64,000 nt of DNA from Chryseobacterium sp. T16E-39 (GCF_002216065.1 NZ_CP022282.1:2418001-2482000); one strand, 5' to 3'. Shown: positions 11,100-19,417, counted from the first letter of the stretch. A program made the numbers and translations. The notes: generated by a model not told the origin, from the sequence alone.

Positions 11100-12992
11100 A
11101 TGACAAAAGGAAATATTAATGTAAGCGTTGAAAATATTTTTCCACTTATCAAAAAGTTTCTTTACAGTGATCACGAAATATTTTTACGAGAATTAATTTC
11201 TAATGCCACTGATGCTACTTTAAAACTGAAACACTTAACAAATATCGGTGAAGCTAAAGTAGAATATGGAAATCCTAAACTGGAGGTAAAAATTAATAAA
11301 GAAGAAAAGACGCTTCGTATTATTGATCAGGGAATTGGGATGACTGCTGAAGAAGTTGAAAAATATATCAACCAAGTTGCATTCTCTGGTGCAGAAGAGT
11401 TCCTTGAAAAATATAAGGACAGTGCAAAGGATTCAGGAATTATCGGACATTTCGGTCTGGGATTTTACTCTGCATTTATGGTTGCTGAAAAAGTAGAAAT
11501 CCTTACAAAATCTTATCGTGACGAGCCTGCTGTTCGTTGGATATGTGATGGAAGTCCTGAGTTTACCCTTGAAGAAACTACAGATAAAACTGATAGAGGA
11601 ACAGAAATCATCCTTCATATTGCTGAAGATTCACTAGAATTTCTTGAAGAATCAAAAATTCGCGAATTACTATTAAAGTATAATAAATTCATGCCTGTTC
11701 CAATTAAATTCGGAACTAAAACGCACACACTTCCATTACCTGAAGATGCACCAGAAGATGCAGTTGCAGAAACGGAAGAGGTGGATAATATCATCAATAA
11801 TCCAAATCCGGCGTGGACGATTGCTCCAAGTGATTTAACGGCTCAGGATTATATGTCTTTTTATCATGAATTGTATCCAATGCAATTCGAAGAACCGTTA
11901 TTTAATATTCATTTGAATGTTGATTATCCGTTCAATCTTACAGGAGTTTTATTCTTTCCTAAATTGAGCAATAATTTAAATATTGACAAAGATAAGATTC
12001 AACTCTATCAAAATCAGGTATACGTAACCGATGAAGTAAAAGGCATCGTCCCAGATTTCTTAATGCTTCTTCGTGGTGTGATTGATTCACCAGATATTCC
12101 GTTGAATGTTTCACGTTCTTACCTTCAGGCAGACGGTGCTGTAAAGAAAATTTCTTCTTATATCACCAAAAAAGTTGCTGATAAAATGTCTTCTCTGATC
12201 AATGAAAATCGTGCAGATTACGAACAAAAATGGAACGACATTAAGATTGTTATCGAATACGGAATTATTACTGAAGAAAAATTTGCTGAAAAAGCAGACA
12301 AGTTTACTTTATATCCTACAACTGATGGAAAATACTTCTTATGGAATGAATTAGAAGAAAAAATCAAGCCTACACAAACTGATAAAGATGGTAATTTAAT
12401 CATTCTTTATACTTCTAATAGTGATGAACAACACAGCTATATTCAATCCGCAAAAGATAAAGGGTATGAAGTTCTTCTTTTAGACTCTCACATCATTCCT
12501 CATGTTATTCAAAAGCTTGAAGGTTCAAAAGAGAAAATCTCATTTGTAAGAGTAGACGCAGATCACGTTAACAATCTCATCAAAAAAGATGAACCCGTTA
12601 TTTCTAAATTAAATGATACTGAGAAAGAATCATTGAAAAAGAATGTAGAGGAAACAATAAGTGACAAAAAATTCACTGTTCAATTAGAAGATCTGGACAG
12701 TACTGATGCTCCGTTTACAATCACACAACCTGAATTTATGAGAAGAATGAAGGATATGCAGGCAACAGGCGGAGGCGGAATGTTTGGAATGGGAGGTTTC
12801 CCTGAAATGTATAATCTGGTAGTGAATTCGAACAGCGAATTTGCTGGTCAGATTCTGAAAACAGAGAATACAGAAGAGAAGGAAAGCCTGATTAAACATG
12901 CTTTAGATTTAGCGAAGCTTTCGCAGAACTTACTGAAAGGAAAAGACCTTACAGATTTTATTCAAAGAAGTTATAAACAACTTGAAAAATAA
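11100..12992 (+). CDS. htpG: Molecular chaperone HtpG (Hsp90)
   Basis: 630 aa from the ATG at 11100 (MTKGNINVSVENIFPLIKK). An upstream in-frame GTG at 10992 would add an unlikely Cys/His-rich leader. ATP-dependent chaperone dimer. The N-terminal ATPase has the ELISNATDA segment (Asn/Asp of the GHKL fold), DQGIGMT and GHFGLGFYSAFMVA. The middle and C-terminal domains are complete. Monocistronic, ending in a strong hairpin. Confidence 0.97.
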   Translation: MTKGNINVSVENIFPLIKKFLYSDHEIFLRELISNATDATLKLKHLTNIGEAKVEYGNPKLEVKINKEEKTLRIIDQGIGMTAEEVEKYINQVAFSGAEEFLEKYKDSAKDSGIIGHFGLGFYSAFMVAEKVEILTKSYRDEPAVRWICDGSPEFTLEETTDKTDRGTEIILHIAEDSLEFLEESKIRELLLKYNKFMPVPIKFGTKTHTLPLPEDAPEDAVAETEEVDNIINNPNPAWTIAPSDLTAQDYMSFYHELYPMQFEEPLFNIHLNVDYPFNLTGVLFFPKLSNNLNIDKDKIQLYQNQVYVTDEVKGIVPDFLMLLRGVIDSPDIPLNVSRSYLQADGAVKKISSYITKKVADKMSSLINENRADYEQKWNDIKIVIEYGIITEEKFAEKADKFTLYPTTDGKYFLWNELEEKIKPTQTDKDGNLIILYTSNSDEQHSYIQSAKDKGYEVLLLDSHIIPHVIQKLEGSKEKISFVRVDADHVNNLIKKDEPVISKLNDTEKESLKKNVEETISDKKFTVQLEDLDSTDAPFTITQPEFMRRMKDMQATGGGGMFGMGGFPEMYNLVVNSNSEFAGQILKTENTEEKESLIKHALDLAKLSQNLLKGKDLTDFIQRSYKQLEK

Positions 12993-12999
12993 TATAATC

Positions 13000-13030
13000 A
13001 AAGCGGTACAGATGATCTGTACCGCTTTTT
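13000..13030 (+). terminator. Terminator after htpG
   Basis: Perfect 13-bp stem AAAGCGGTACAGA / TCTGTACCGCTTT with a TGA loop and a T run, beginning 8 bp after the stop. Confidence 0.92.
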
Positions 13031-13129
13031 AATTAACTTTACTTTCAAATAAATAAAGCTATCACCACTTCTTCTTATTTTGTCTACCTTTCTTAATTTA
13101 ATTCAGACCATTACGCCCATAATTCTTCC

Positions 13130-13450
13130 TTATTTTTTATTTACAATAATAACAGTTTTTGTCTTTTTATAACTGTAGCTCAGTTTTGTTATTTCAGAAC
13201 TGTCTTTAATTATATTCAAATTTTTTATTTTATTTTCTGCCATTAATTTTCTAAGATGCTCCATGTTACTTTCTTTATTATTAACCAACACCATGGTTTG
13301 TTCACTTTGTTTTTTCGATAAATATAAGGACAGTAACATTCTTTCATTTTCTTTATAATTGGTGCTGTAGTCTACTATAGGTTGTGCTAATTTGCTCTGA
13401 CAGCCAAAAAAAACAGATGAGACTAAAATAAGTACAGGTAACTTTTTCAT
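13130..13450 (-). CDS. Small predicted lipoprotein
   Basis: 106 aa. The N-terminus is a lipoprotein signal (MKKLPVLILVSSVFFGC) with Cys17 as the lipidation site. The rest is hydrophilic and Lys-rich with no domain I recognise. It lies 34 bp downstream of the GLPGLI gene on the same strand, so it is probably co-transcribed. Function unknown. Confidence 0.7.
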   Translation of the reverse strand: MKKLPVLILVSSVFFGCQSKLAQPIVDYSTNYKENERMLLSLYLSKKQSEQTMVLVNNKESNMEHLRKLMAENKIKNLNIIKDSSEITKLSYSYKKTKTVIIVNKK

Positions 13451-13484
13451 AAATGATCTTTTAACAACTGATGAAATAATAATT

Positions 13485-14189
13485 CTAATTTTTTTCGATT
13501 GGATTGAAATGAACTACCTCCTTAGAATTTTTCTGAGCATAGTTGATTTTGGATTCAATTATCTTTTTCCGATCGGTAAAATGAATCGCTTTATTATAAA
13601 GAATCTCCTGAGGACGTCTGATGATTTGTAATAATTTATAATGAAAATTTTCCTGATCATCATACACTTCAAGTATTAGTCCTGGTAAACCAGCAAATTT
13701 GTAGGGGCCATCGGGGATCGCAATATCTTTTGTGTACCAGACTGTATAGTTCCTGCCCCGAAAAGAGGTCCTTGCATTATGACAATTGTAGGTTAAAATG
13801 GTCTTTTTATCATTAAGTAATTCCCATTTCATCTGGATCGGCTCTTCATATCCAAAAACAATTTTGTCTACCTCCTCAGTAAATATGACTTCGGATTTTT
13901 TCAAATCCTTAAATATAACGCTATTAACCCTGAACATGGGTCTATTCGGCAATATAAGAACTTTCTGATTTTCTATAATAGAATCCAGTTTATATTTTTT
14001 TTCAGCTTGAAATATAGACTGCTTATCACCAATATATAAACCAAGTATCTCATTGTTTTTTATATTCCGTGTAGAATCTGATTTAAATTCCAAATTATAA
14101 ATAATCTGAATATCCGATTTAAAAGTCATTTTCTGGGAAAAAAGCATTATAATACTAAAAAATAGTACTCCTGAACATATCTTTTTCAT
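13485..14189 (-). CDS. GLPGLI family protein
   Basis: 234 aa with a signal peptide (MKKICSGVLFFSIIMLFSQK). The family signature is present as KFAGLPGLILEVYD, preceded by WYTKDIAIPDGPY. GLPGLI proteins are common exported proteins of Bacteroidota with no known biochemical role. The start directly follows the stop of a 31-codon reading frame (one base apart), suggesting translational coupling. Part of the 13.1-14.8 kb small-protein island. Confidence 0.88.
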   Translation of the reverse strand: MKKICSGVLFFSIIMLFSQKMTFKSDIQIIYNLEFKSDSTRNIKNNEILGLYIGDKQSIFQAEKKYKLDSIIENQKVLILPNRPMFRVNSVIFKDLKKSEVIFTEEVDKIVFGYEEPIQMKWELLNDKKTILTYNCHNARTSFRGRNYTVWYTKDIAIPDGPYKFAGLPGLILEVYDDQENFHYKLLQIIRRPQEILYNKAIHFTDRKKIIESKINYAQKNSKEVVHFNPIEKN

Positions 14190-14190
14190 C

Positions 14191-14286
14191 CTACTTCGAT
14201 GTGGTTTTTTGATTATAAAAAGCTACCCCAAGAGCGGCTCTTATCTTCATATATATATATCTTGTTTGCTCTTGAGATAGACTCAT
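14191..14286 (-). CDS. Possible 31-aa reading frame abutting the GLPGLI gene
   Basis: The frame MSLSQEQTRYIYMKIRAALG... (31 aa) ends one base before the GLPGLI ATG. The frame stays open upstream to about 14400 and reads like protein (KWQINKSLDACPLGKL), but has no ATG there. It may be a short gene, a gene with a non-ATG start, or the tail of a decayed gene. No family recognised. Confidence 0.35.
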   Translation of the reverse strand: MSLSQEQTRYIYMKIRAALGVAFYNQKTTSK

Positions 14287-14436
14287 TAATTTTCCTAATG
14301 GGCAAGCATCTAAAGACTTATTTATTTGCCATTTATAGGAATTATAAAAAATAATTGCTATGATGCTTATATTAGATTTTATTGATGTTAATATGACTTA
14401 TCAATACGATAAATCTTATTCACATAATTTATACTG

Positions 14437-14724
14437 TTAAGCAAAACCTCCTCCATCAGGTGGACAGATCTCGGTGAACCCAACACACCTCCTACATGCA
14501 GTAAAAATTGTGACCCCGTTATCCCCTGTAAGGTAATGACCATAAACCATACAGCCGCTTCCATCGTCACCATAACCATATGTAATTTTCCAGTCCCTGA
14601 CTAATGATGAAATTAATGCATCATTACCCCCATTTTCTTGTACTTTAACTTTGTTTTCTGCCAAGACATTAGCACTCATTGAACCAGCAACCGCAATAGC
14701 TGCTACTATTAATAATTTTCTCAT
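14437..14724 (-). CDS. Small exported cysteine-containing protein
   Basis: 95 aa from the ATG at 14724 (MRKLLIVAAIAVAGS). An in-frame start 17 codons upstream would precede the signal peptide and is rejected. The signal peptide is cleaved about VLA-EN. The mature part of ~72 residues has four Cys (GSGC, TACRRC, EIC) and a C-terminal CPPDGGGFA tail. The shape, a Gly/Ala leader then a Cys-containing body, resembles the small exported peptides common in Bacteroidota, but I cannot name the family. It lies upstream of the GLPGLI gene on the same strand. Confidence 0.65.
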   Translation of the reverse strand: MRKLLIVAAIAVAGSMSANVLAENKVKVQENGGNDALISSLVRDWKITYGYGDDGSGCMVYGHYLTGDNGVTIFTACRRCVGFTEICPPDGGGFA

Positions 14725-15146
14725 AATATTGGTTGTGTTTTTTTGTTTGAATACAATAATTACAATTTCAAACAAAAATGAATTTGTAATCGTATGAGTA
14801 TTCGTTGTTTATAAAATTTAAAATTTTGAATCAAACTTTATACACCTCAATTCTCATTTGGTGTTTGCTTGCAAGCGCATTCTACCGATTACATTTTGTA
14901 TTACGTACTACAAAATATAAAACGTCAAAATATTTTTACATTCAATAAAAAAGAAAGTTGAATTTAGATATAGCCAGAACTTACTATATGCGACCATCTT
15001 TTTTCAAATCTGTGTTTTTCTGATTTCTAAAGTAAAAAAAGAATAATTCATTTCCATTAGAATTATAGTGTATATTTATTGCGTTTTTAATCGATCACCA
15101 ACATACAATTTGTACATTTTTTTGCATATTTGTAAAAAAATGCGAG
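14725..15146. other. Divergent intergenic region between the exported peptide and the XRE regulator
   Basis: About 420 bp without a gene. It holds a perfect inverted repeat at 14893-14916 and the 10-bp palindrome GCTTGCAAGC around 14870. Just before the XRE gene is a CATATTTG box (15125-15132), one mismatch from the Bacteroidota -7 consensus. Confidence 0.6.
14893..14916. promoter_or_regulatory. Palindromic site, candidate operator
   Basis: ATTTTGTA / TACAAAAT, a perfect 8-bp inverted repeat around an 8-bp centre, about 170 bp before the exported-peptide ATG and 230 bp before the XRE gene. A dimeric HTH regulator such as the XRE protein could bind here; this is inference from symmetry and position. 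Confidence 0.35.
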
Positions 15147-15527
15147 ATGCAAAAAGAAAGACTACGCTCACTTAGAAAGAAAAAGGGATATACTCAGCAA
15201 CAGATTGCTGATATCATTGCCACAGACGTTTCCAACTATAGCAGAAAGGAAAGCGGAGATGTAAAAATCGTAAGAGCTGAATGGGAGAAAATAGCTAATT
15301 TCTTAGATGTTACGATGGAAGATATTTATGAAGACGACGACACATCCATTGTTGTCAATAATGATCACCCCGTATTTAATGACAGTTCAGCTTCTGGTAT
15401 TTATCAGTATAACAACAGCACAATCCCTCTTTCGATTGTTGAAAATTTACAAGAATATATTTCTCTGTTAAAAGTGGAAAATCAAAGATTAAATGAGGAA
15501 GTAAAGAGCCTGAAAGGGAAAAAATAA
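15147..15527 (+). CDS. XRE-family HTH transcriptional regulator
   Basis: 126 aa. Residues 1-62 form a Cro/C1-type helix-turn-helix (RLRSLRKKKGYTQQQIADII, then YSRKESGDVKI). The C-terminal ~35 residues (SLLKVENQRLNEEVKSLKGKK) are a likely short coiled coil for dimerisation. It diverges from the exported-peptide gene, with palindromes between them, so it may control that island; this is not proven. Confidence 0.85.
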   Translation: MQKERLRSLRKKKGYTQQQIADIIATDVSNYSRKESGDVKIVRAEWEKIANFLDVTMEDIYEDDDTSIVVNNDHPVFNDSSASGIYQYNNSTIPLSIVENLQEYISLLKVENQRLNEEVKSLKGKK

Positions 15528-15528
15528 T

Positions 15529-15825
15529 TTACAATTCAGTCAAAGGATCCCAAAAGAGTTTTTTAAAATTTTTAATTCTAAAATTTTCGACTACTATACC
15601 TTCTGCTTCAAGCTTAGGCTGAAATTCTTTTACAGATAAAGTGCCAGAGCTTGAAATCACCCGATGTGCCGGAACATTTTTAGGACATCCTCCCATCGCT
15701 TTACCCACATGCCGGGAGTGATTTGGATACCCGACAGCCTTTGCGATAGCTCCATAAGAAGAAACACGTCCTTTTGGAATAAGTTTCGTGATTTCATAAA
15801 TCTGTTGTTTAAAAACCTCGTCCAT
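15529..15825 (-). CDS. MGMT family alkyltransferase-like protein (active-site Cys replaced)
   Basis: 98 aa, the length of alkyltransferase-like (ATL) proteins. It keeps the DNA-binding part of O6-methylguanine methyltransferase (VSSYGAIAKAVGYPNHSRHVG), but the active-site PCHRV motif reads PAHRV (residues 52-56), so Ala53 replaces the acceptor Cys. Known ATL proteins bind alkylated guanine without repairing it and recruit nucleotide excision repair. It ends 1 bp after the convergent XRE gene. Confidence 0.88.
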   Translation of the reverse strand: MDEVFKQQIYEITKLIPKGRVSSYGAIAKAVGYPNHSRHVGKAMGGCPKNVPAHRVISSSGTLSVKEFQPKLEAEGIVVENFRIKNFKKLFWDPLTEL

Positions 15826-15914
15826 ATCGATACCTTATAATACTTGTTTAATAATTTGCATTATTTTTGAATGATTACAACTTCAATGATGTTTCTCATT
15901 AAAAATATAAAGTT

Positions 15915-16061
15915 ATGAAAAAATCATTCTTCAGGCTTCTTAATACTATGAATAAAAAGATCTTGCCAAAATTAAGTGACAAGGATCCCAATTCATTAAC
16001 AAAGTTTCAAAAAGGAATTTTAGCTTATCGGTATTTCGTTTTGGTAAATTCCCTGGATTAG
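15915..16061 (+). CDS. 48-aa conserved-looking small protein
   Basis: 48 aa (MKKSFFRLLNTMNKKILPKL...). Basic and amphipathic, ending AYRYFVLVNSLD. Very similar ~48-residue proteins of Flavobacteriia (pattern KILPK, DP, FQKGILAYRYFVL, LD) are sometimes annotated, probably wrongly, as SsrA-binding protein. It has no membrane span and no known function. The recognition is from memory of the sequence pattern; the coding start is clear. Confidence 0.6.
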   Translation: MKKSFFRLLNTMNKKILPKLSDKDPNSLTKFQKGILAYRYFVLVNSLD

Positions 16062-16159
16062 CAGGTAAATAACATTTTCGTTGGAATCAAAATCTAAGTT
16101 TTAATTCAGAGATCTCCAAAAAGCAACATCTTATTAATTTATTTCCTTTAATTTTTAAA

Positions 16160-16189
16160 TAAAAAAACGCTTCAACAAGTGAAGCGTTC
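16160..16189 (-). terminator. Terminator of the deoxyhypusine-synthase homologue
   Basis: Perfect 9-bp stem AACGCTTCA / TGAAGCGTT, followed on the minus strand by a T run, 42 bp after the gene's stop. Confidence 0.85.
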
Positions 16190-16230
16190 TTATAGTATTT
16201 TATGTTCACTTACCCAGTGAAAATGAGATC

Positions 16231-17205
16231 TTAAGAATTCTCTAAAATATAAGAGAACATTAATGGTGCACAGATTGTCGCATCACTTTCAACGATAAAT
16301 TTAGGTGTTGTAATATCCAGTTTCCCCCAAGTGATCTTCTCATTTGGAACAGCTCCTGAATATGAGCCATAAGATGTCGTAGAGTCAGAAATCTGACAGA
16401 AATAAGACCAGAAAGGTACATCATGCATTTCCATATCCTGATACAACATTGGTACAACACAGATAGGAAAGTCTCCAGCAATTCCTCCTCCAATCTGGAA
16501 GAACCCTACTCCTTTTCCTGCAGAGTTTTTAGTATACCAATCTGCCAAATACATCATGTATTCAATTCCGGATTTCATTGTAGTAGCCGTAAGCTCTCCT
16601 TTGATACAATACGAAGCAAAAATGTTTCCCATTGTTGAATCTTCCCATCCCGGAACAACAATCGGAAGATTTTTTTCAGCTGCAGCGATCATCCATGAAT
16701 TTTCTCTTGGAATCTCATAATATTGCTCTAAAACTCCTGAAAGGATCATTTTATACATATATTCGTGCGGGAAATATCTTTCTCCTTTTGCTTCAGCGTC
16801 TTTCCAGATCTCAACAATATGCTTCTGCAATCTTCTGAAAGCCTCTTCTTCAGGAATACAAGTGTCGGTAACTCTGTTTAAACCTCTTTCTAACAAGTCC
16901 CACTCTTCCTGTGGTGTAAGATCTCTGTAATGCGGAACTCTTTCATAGTGAGAGTGCGCAACCAGGTTCATTAAGTCTTCTTCAAGGTTGGCTCCTGTAC
17001 ATGAAATAAAGTCTACTTTATCCTGACGGATCATTTCAGCAAGAATTTTCCCTAACTCAGCAGTAGACATTGCTCCTGCTAAAGTTATCATCATTTTTCC
17101 ACCATCCTTAAGATGTGCAACATAACCTTTTGATGCATCCACCAATGCAGCTGCATTGAAGTGCAGATAATATTTCTCTATAAACTCAGAAATTGGCTTG
17201 TTCAT
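16231..17205 (-). CDS. Deoxyhypusine synthase family protein
   Basis: 324 aa, close to eukaryotic/archaeal deoxyhypusine synthases. It keeps the Rossmann-like body and the catalytic Lys in EKITWGKLD (Lys295), equivalent to the enzyme-imine Lys of the WGK motif. The eukaryotic enzyme moves an aminobutyl group from spermidine to eIF5A, a protein bacteria lack. Bacterial members more likely act on free polyamines, as homospermidine synthases do. The fold assignment is solid; the substrate is unknown. A TATCTTTG promoter box lies 15 bp upstream. Confidence 0.85.
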   Translation of the reverse strand: MNKPISEFIEKYYLHFNAAALVDASKGYVAHLKDGGKMMITLAGAMSTAELGKILAEMIRQDKVDFISCTGANLEEDLMNLVAHSHYERVPHYRDLTPQEEWDLLERGLNRVTDTCIPEEEAFRRLQKHIVEIWKDAEAKGERYFPHEYMYKMILSGVLEQYYEIPRENSWMIAAAEKNLPIVVPGWEDSTMGNIFASYCIKGELTATTMKSGIEYMMYLADWYTKNSAGKGVGFFQIGGGIAGDFPICVVPMLYQDMEMHDVPFWSYFCQISDSTTSYGSYSGAVPNEKITWGKLDITTPKFIVESDATICAPLMFSYILENS

Positions 17206-17220
17206 TTATTTTGATTTTTG

Positions 17221-17228
17221 CAAAGATA
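17221..17228 (-). promoter_or_regulatory. -7 element for the deoxyhypusine-synthase homologue
   Basis: TATCTTTG on the minus strand, an exact TAnnTTTG match, ending 15 bp before the ATG. No clear -33 TTG at the usual distance. Confidence 0.5.
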
Positions 17229-17232
17229 AAAC

Positions 17233-17883
17233 TTAAAATCGGAATGTAGCAGCAGCGCTTAGAGAAACTCTGCTTAATCCTTCTTTTTCATCATCTCCAA
17301 AATCGACAGTTGTCCCGTTGAATTTCATTTTGCTCAATGTTCCAGCTGTAAAACCTATTTTAGGACCAATAAAGAAATATTTTGACAAGGCATATTGATA
17401 AGCAACATTGGCATCCAGACCTAAATTAGATCCCGTTCCCTTTACATTTCCCGTTTTTGTTGTGTATGAAATAACACCCAATGCAATATCATAATACAGT
17501 TTATGATTTGATTCCTCATTAAAGTTTGAAAACATAAAAGCAGGTCCGAAAAAACTAATATGATCTTTAGTACTTACATTACCGGTAATAGTCTGTCCTG
17601 TATTATTATCTCTCACAGAAATCCTTCCATCACTGGATGCACTGTAATTAGAATATTTTAATCCCAGATTTATATTTCCACTTAAATTATAATAAGCCGA
17701 AACATCAAAGTTTACACCGCTTTTCAAGCCTTTAATATAGTCTCTGGTATCCTTAGGCATATTCGATGGTGTTTTAGCAATTCGCCACGCATAACCAACA
17801 GATGGTATAATTGAGATTTTCTGTTGCGCTACAGATAGGATAGAAATTGAAAACATTCCCAAAAAAGTAATTTTTTTTATCAT
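17233..17883 (-). CDS. Outer-membrane beta-barrel protein
   Basis: 216 aa from the ATG at 17883. A TTG seven codons upstream is part of a promoter box (17902-17909) and is rejected. A signal peptide (MIKKITFLGMFSISILSVAQQ) is followed by alternating short strands (FDVSAYYNLSGNINLGLKYSNY; ISFFGPAFMFSNF) ending in Phe (AAATFRF), the pattern of an OmpW/OmpX-like porin-family barrel. Function unknown. Confidence 0.78.
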   Translation of the reverse strand: MIKKITFLGMFSISILSVAQQKISIIPSVGYAWRIAKTPSNMPKDTRDYIKGLKSGVNFDVSAYYNLSGNINLGLKYSNYSASSDGRISVRDNNTGQTITGNVSTKDHISFFGPAFMFSNFNEESNHKLYYDIALGVISYTTKTGNVKGTGSNLGLDANVAYQYALSKYFFIGPKIGFTAGTLSKMKFNGTTVDFGDDEKEGLSRVSLSAAATFRF

Positions 17884-17901
17884 TCGTTTTAATAATTTCG
17901 G

Positions 17902-17909
17902 CAAAAATA
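17902..17909 (-). promoter_or_regulatory. -7 element for the beta-barrel gene
   Basis: TATTTTTG on the minus strand (exact TAnnTTTG), 18 bp before the ATG at 17883. Its position excludes the TTG at 17904 as a start codon. Confidence 0.5.
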
Positions 17910-17932
17910 ATGTTTTTTATGAAATGGCCTAA

Positions 17933-18325
17933 TTAGAATTTAAAACGTCTGTTTTCCTTTTTATCTGAAATCTTTTTTTTGGTATCAAGTCTTTTTTGTT
18001 TTTGTCCTTTTGAAGGTTTCGTAGCCACTCTTTTTTTAGGAATAATTAAAGCTTTATTTACAATTTCTATAATTTTTTCAATCGCCTTGTTTTTATTCAT
18101 TAACTGAGTTCTGCTTTCTGAAACCGTTAAAAATAAAAGACCGTCTATATTAATTCTGTTCTTTAATTTATTTTGAATTAAAACTTTTTCATCCTCATTG
18201 AAAAATCCAGACTCATTGACATTCCAAAGAACGGTAACTGCAGTCTCCACTTTATTTACATTTTGTCCGCCTGCCCCACTGCTCCTGGAAGTTTTAAAGC
18301 TCAGCTCTCTTGAAAAATCTTTCAT
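17933..18325 (-). CDS. arfB: Alternative ribosome-rescue factor / peptidyl-tRNA hydrolase ArfB
   Basis: 130 aa. The release-factor-like catalytic GGQ motif is at residues 19-21 (SRSSGAGGQNVNKVET) and the C-terminus is a Lys/Arg-rich tail (about 98-130) that enters the empty mRNA channel. The protein hydrolyses peptidyl-tRNA on ribosomes stalled without a stop codon. It is too short, and lacks the codon-recognition domain, to be RF1 or RF2. It lies 23 bp after menE on the same strand. Confidence 0.93.
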   Translation of the reverse strand: MKDFSRELSFKTSRSSGAGGQNVNKVETAVTVLWNVNESGFFNEDEKVLIQNKLKNRINIDGLLFLTVSESRTQLMNKNKAIEKIIEIVNKALIIPKKRVATKPSKGQKQKRLDTKKKISDKKENRRFKF

Positions 18326-18348
18326 CGGTTCCGATTTTGAAATTAAAA

Positions 18349-19365
18349 TTACAGATTATATTCAATCTTTTTTCCCAAGTCGATTCGATGAACCTTTCCA
18401 TTCGGAGTTCTTGGTATCTGATCGATAAAAATAACCCTTTTAGGTTTGTGAAATTTTTTTTCGAATTTTATTTTTGCTAACATTTCTATTATCTCTTCAG
18501 ACTCTTTTCCTTCAACTACCAATATGAGTTTCTGTCCTAAACTTTCATCAGCAACCCCCAGAAATACTACCTCATTTGGAATTTCTTTTTTCACCAATGC
18601 CTCCAGCTCTTCCGGAAATATCTTAACTCCTCCTGAGTTGATAACGTTGTCCACCCTACCCAAAAATTTAAACTGATTCCCATTTCTAATATCAACTAAA
18701 TCATTCGTTTGCAAAACCTCATCATTGACGTTAGGAGCAAAAATTTTCAAACATCCTCGCTCATCTGTAGAAATTTTCACATTTTCAAAAGCGGTAAAAT
18801 ACTCTTCGGCGATGGGCACCAATTGTTTTAAAGCAATATGAGAAAGTGTTTCAGACATCCCATAGGTTTCAAATATACGGGTCGTTATATGTGAAATTCT
18901 CTTTTTTAAAATCTCTGAAACCGCTGCACCACCAATAATCAGATTTCTTACTAAATGTAATTTATCAATTGAGTGTTCAACCTGTAATGGTGTCATCGCA
19001 CAAAAATCTACTTCAGTTTCGAGATTTTTTAGAGGTTCTAAAGACGGTTCTGCGACCACCAACCTCATCTTTCTTTCAAAAGAACGTACAATCATCATCT
19101 TACCTGCAATATATTCTACAGGTAAACATAATAATGCAGTATCTCCTTCTTTCATTCCTAAAAAGTCACAGGTCATCACCGCAGAATTTTTCATTTTCCT
19201 TTTTTCGATCTCAAAGATCTTGGGTATACCAGTAGAACCTGAAGTCTGAACTTCAACGGTCTTCGAATCCGAAAGCCAACTTTCTAAAAAAAAAGTTACT
19301 TTTTTTTCAAATTCAGTATGAGAATGTAAATTATTAATTTTGAGATTATTGAAGTCTATGACCAT
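18349..19365 (-). CDS. menE: AMP-binding enzyme, probable o-succinylbenzoate-CoA ligase (short form)
   Basis: 338 aa, shorter than typical MenE (~450) but usual for Bacteroidota. ATP/AMP-binding motifs are TSGSTGIPK (41-49), YGMSET (168-173) and the C-terminal PNGKV with the adenylation Lys about residue 324. It would activate o-succinylbenzoate in menaquinone synthesis, which fits a respiratory chain with a cbb3 oxidase. No other men genes are nearby, so the substrate rests on family resemblance. Confidence 0.8.
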   Translation of the reverse strand: MVIDFNNLKINNLHSHTEFEKKVTFFLESWLSDSKTVEVQTSGSTGIPKIFEIEKRKMKNSAVMTCDFLGMKEGDTALLCLPVEYIAGKMMIVRSFERKMRLVVAEPSLEPLKNLETEVDFCAMTPLQVEHSIDKLHLVRNLIIGGAAVSEILKKRISHITTRIFETYGMSETLSHIALKQLVPIAEEYFTAFENVKISTDERGCLKIFAPNVNDEVLQTNDLVDIRNGNQFKFLGRVDNVINSGGVKIFPEELEALVKKEIPNEVVFLGVADESLGQKLILVVEGKESEEIIEMLAKIKFEKKFHKPKRVIFIDQIPRTPNGKVHRIDLGKKIEYNL

Positions 19366-19417
19366 GTTTATTGCAAATAAAAAGTGATGTAAATGTAAAA
19401 AAAAGTTTAAAAAGTTC

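Noticed and set aside
14388..14579. 63-codon minus frame overlapping the exported peptide gene
   Set aside because: It lies in another frame of the 95-aa gene, which has a clear signal peptide; this one has no features.
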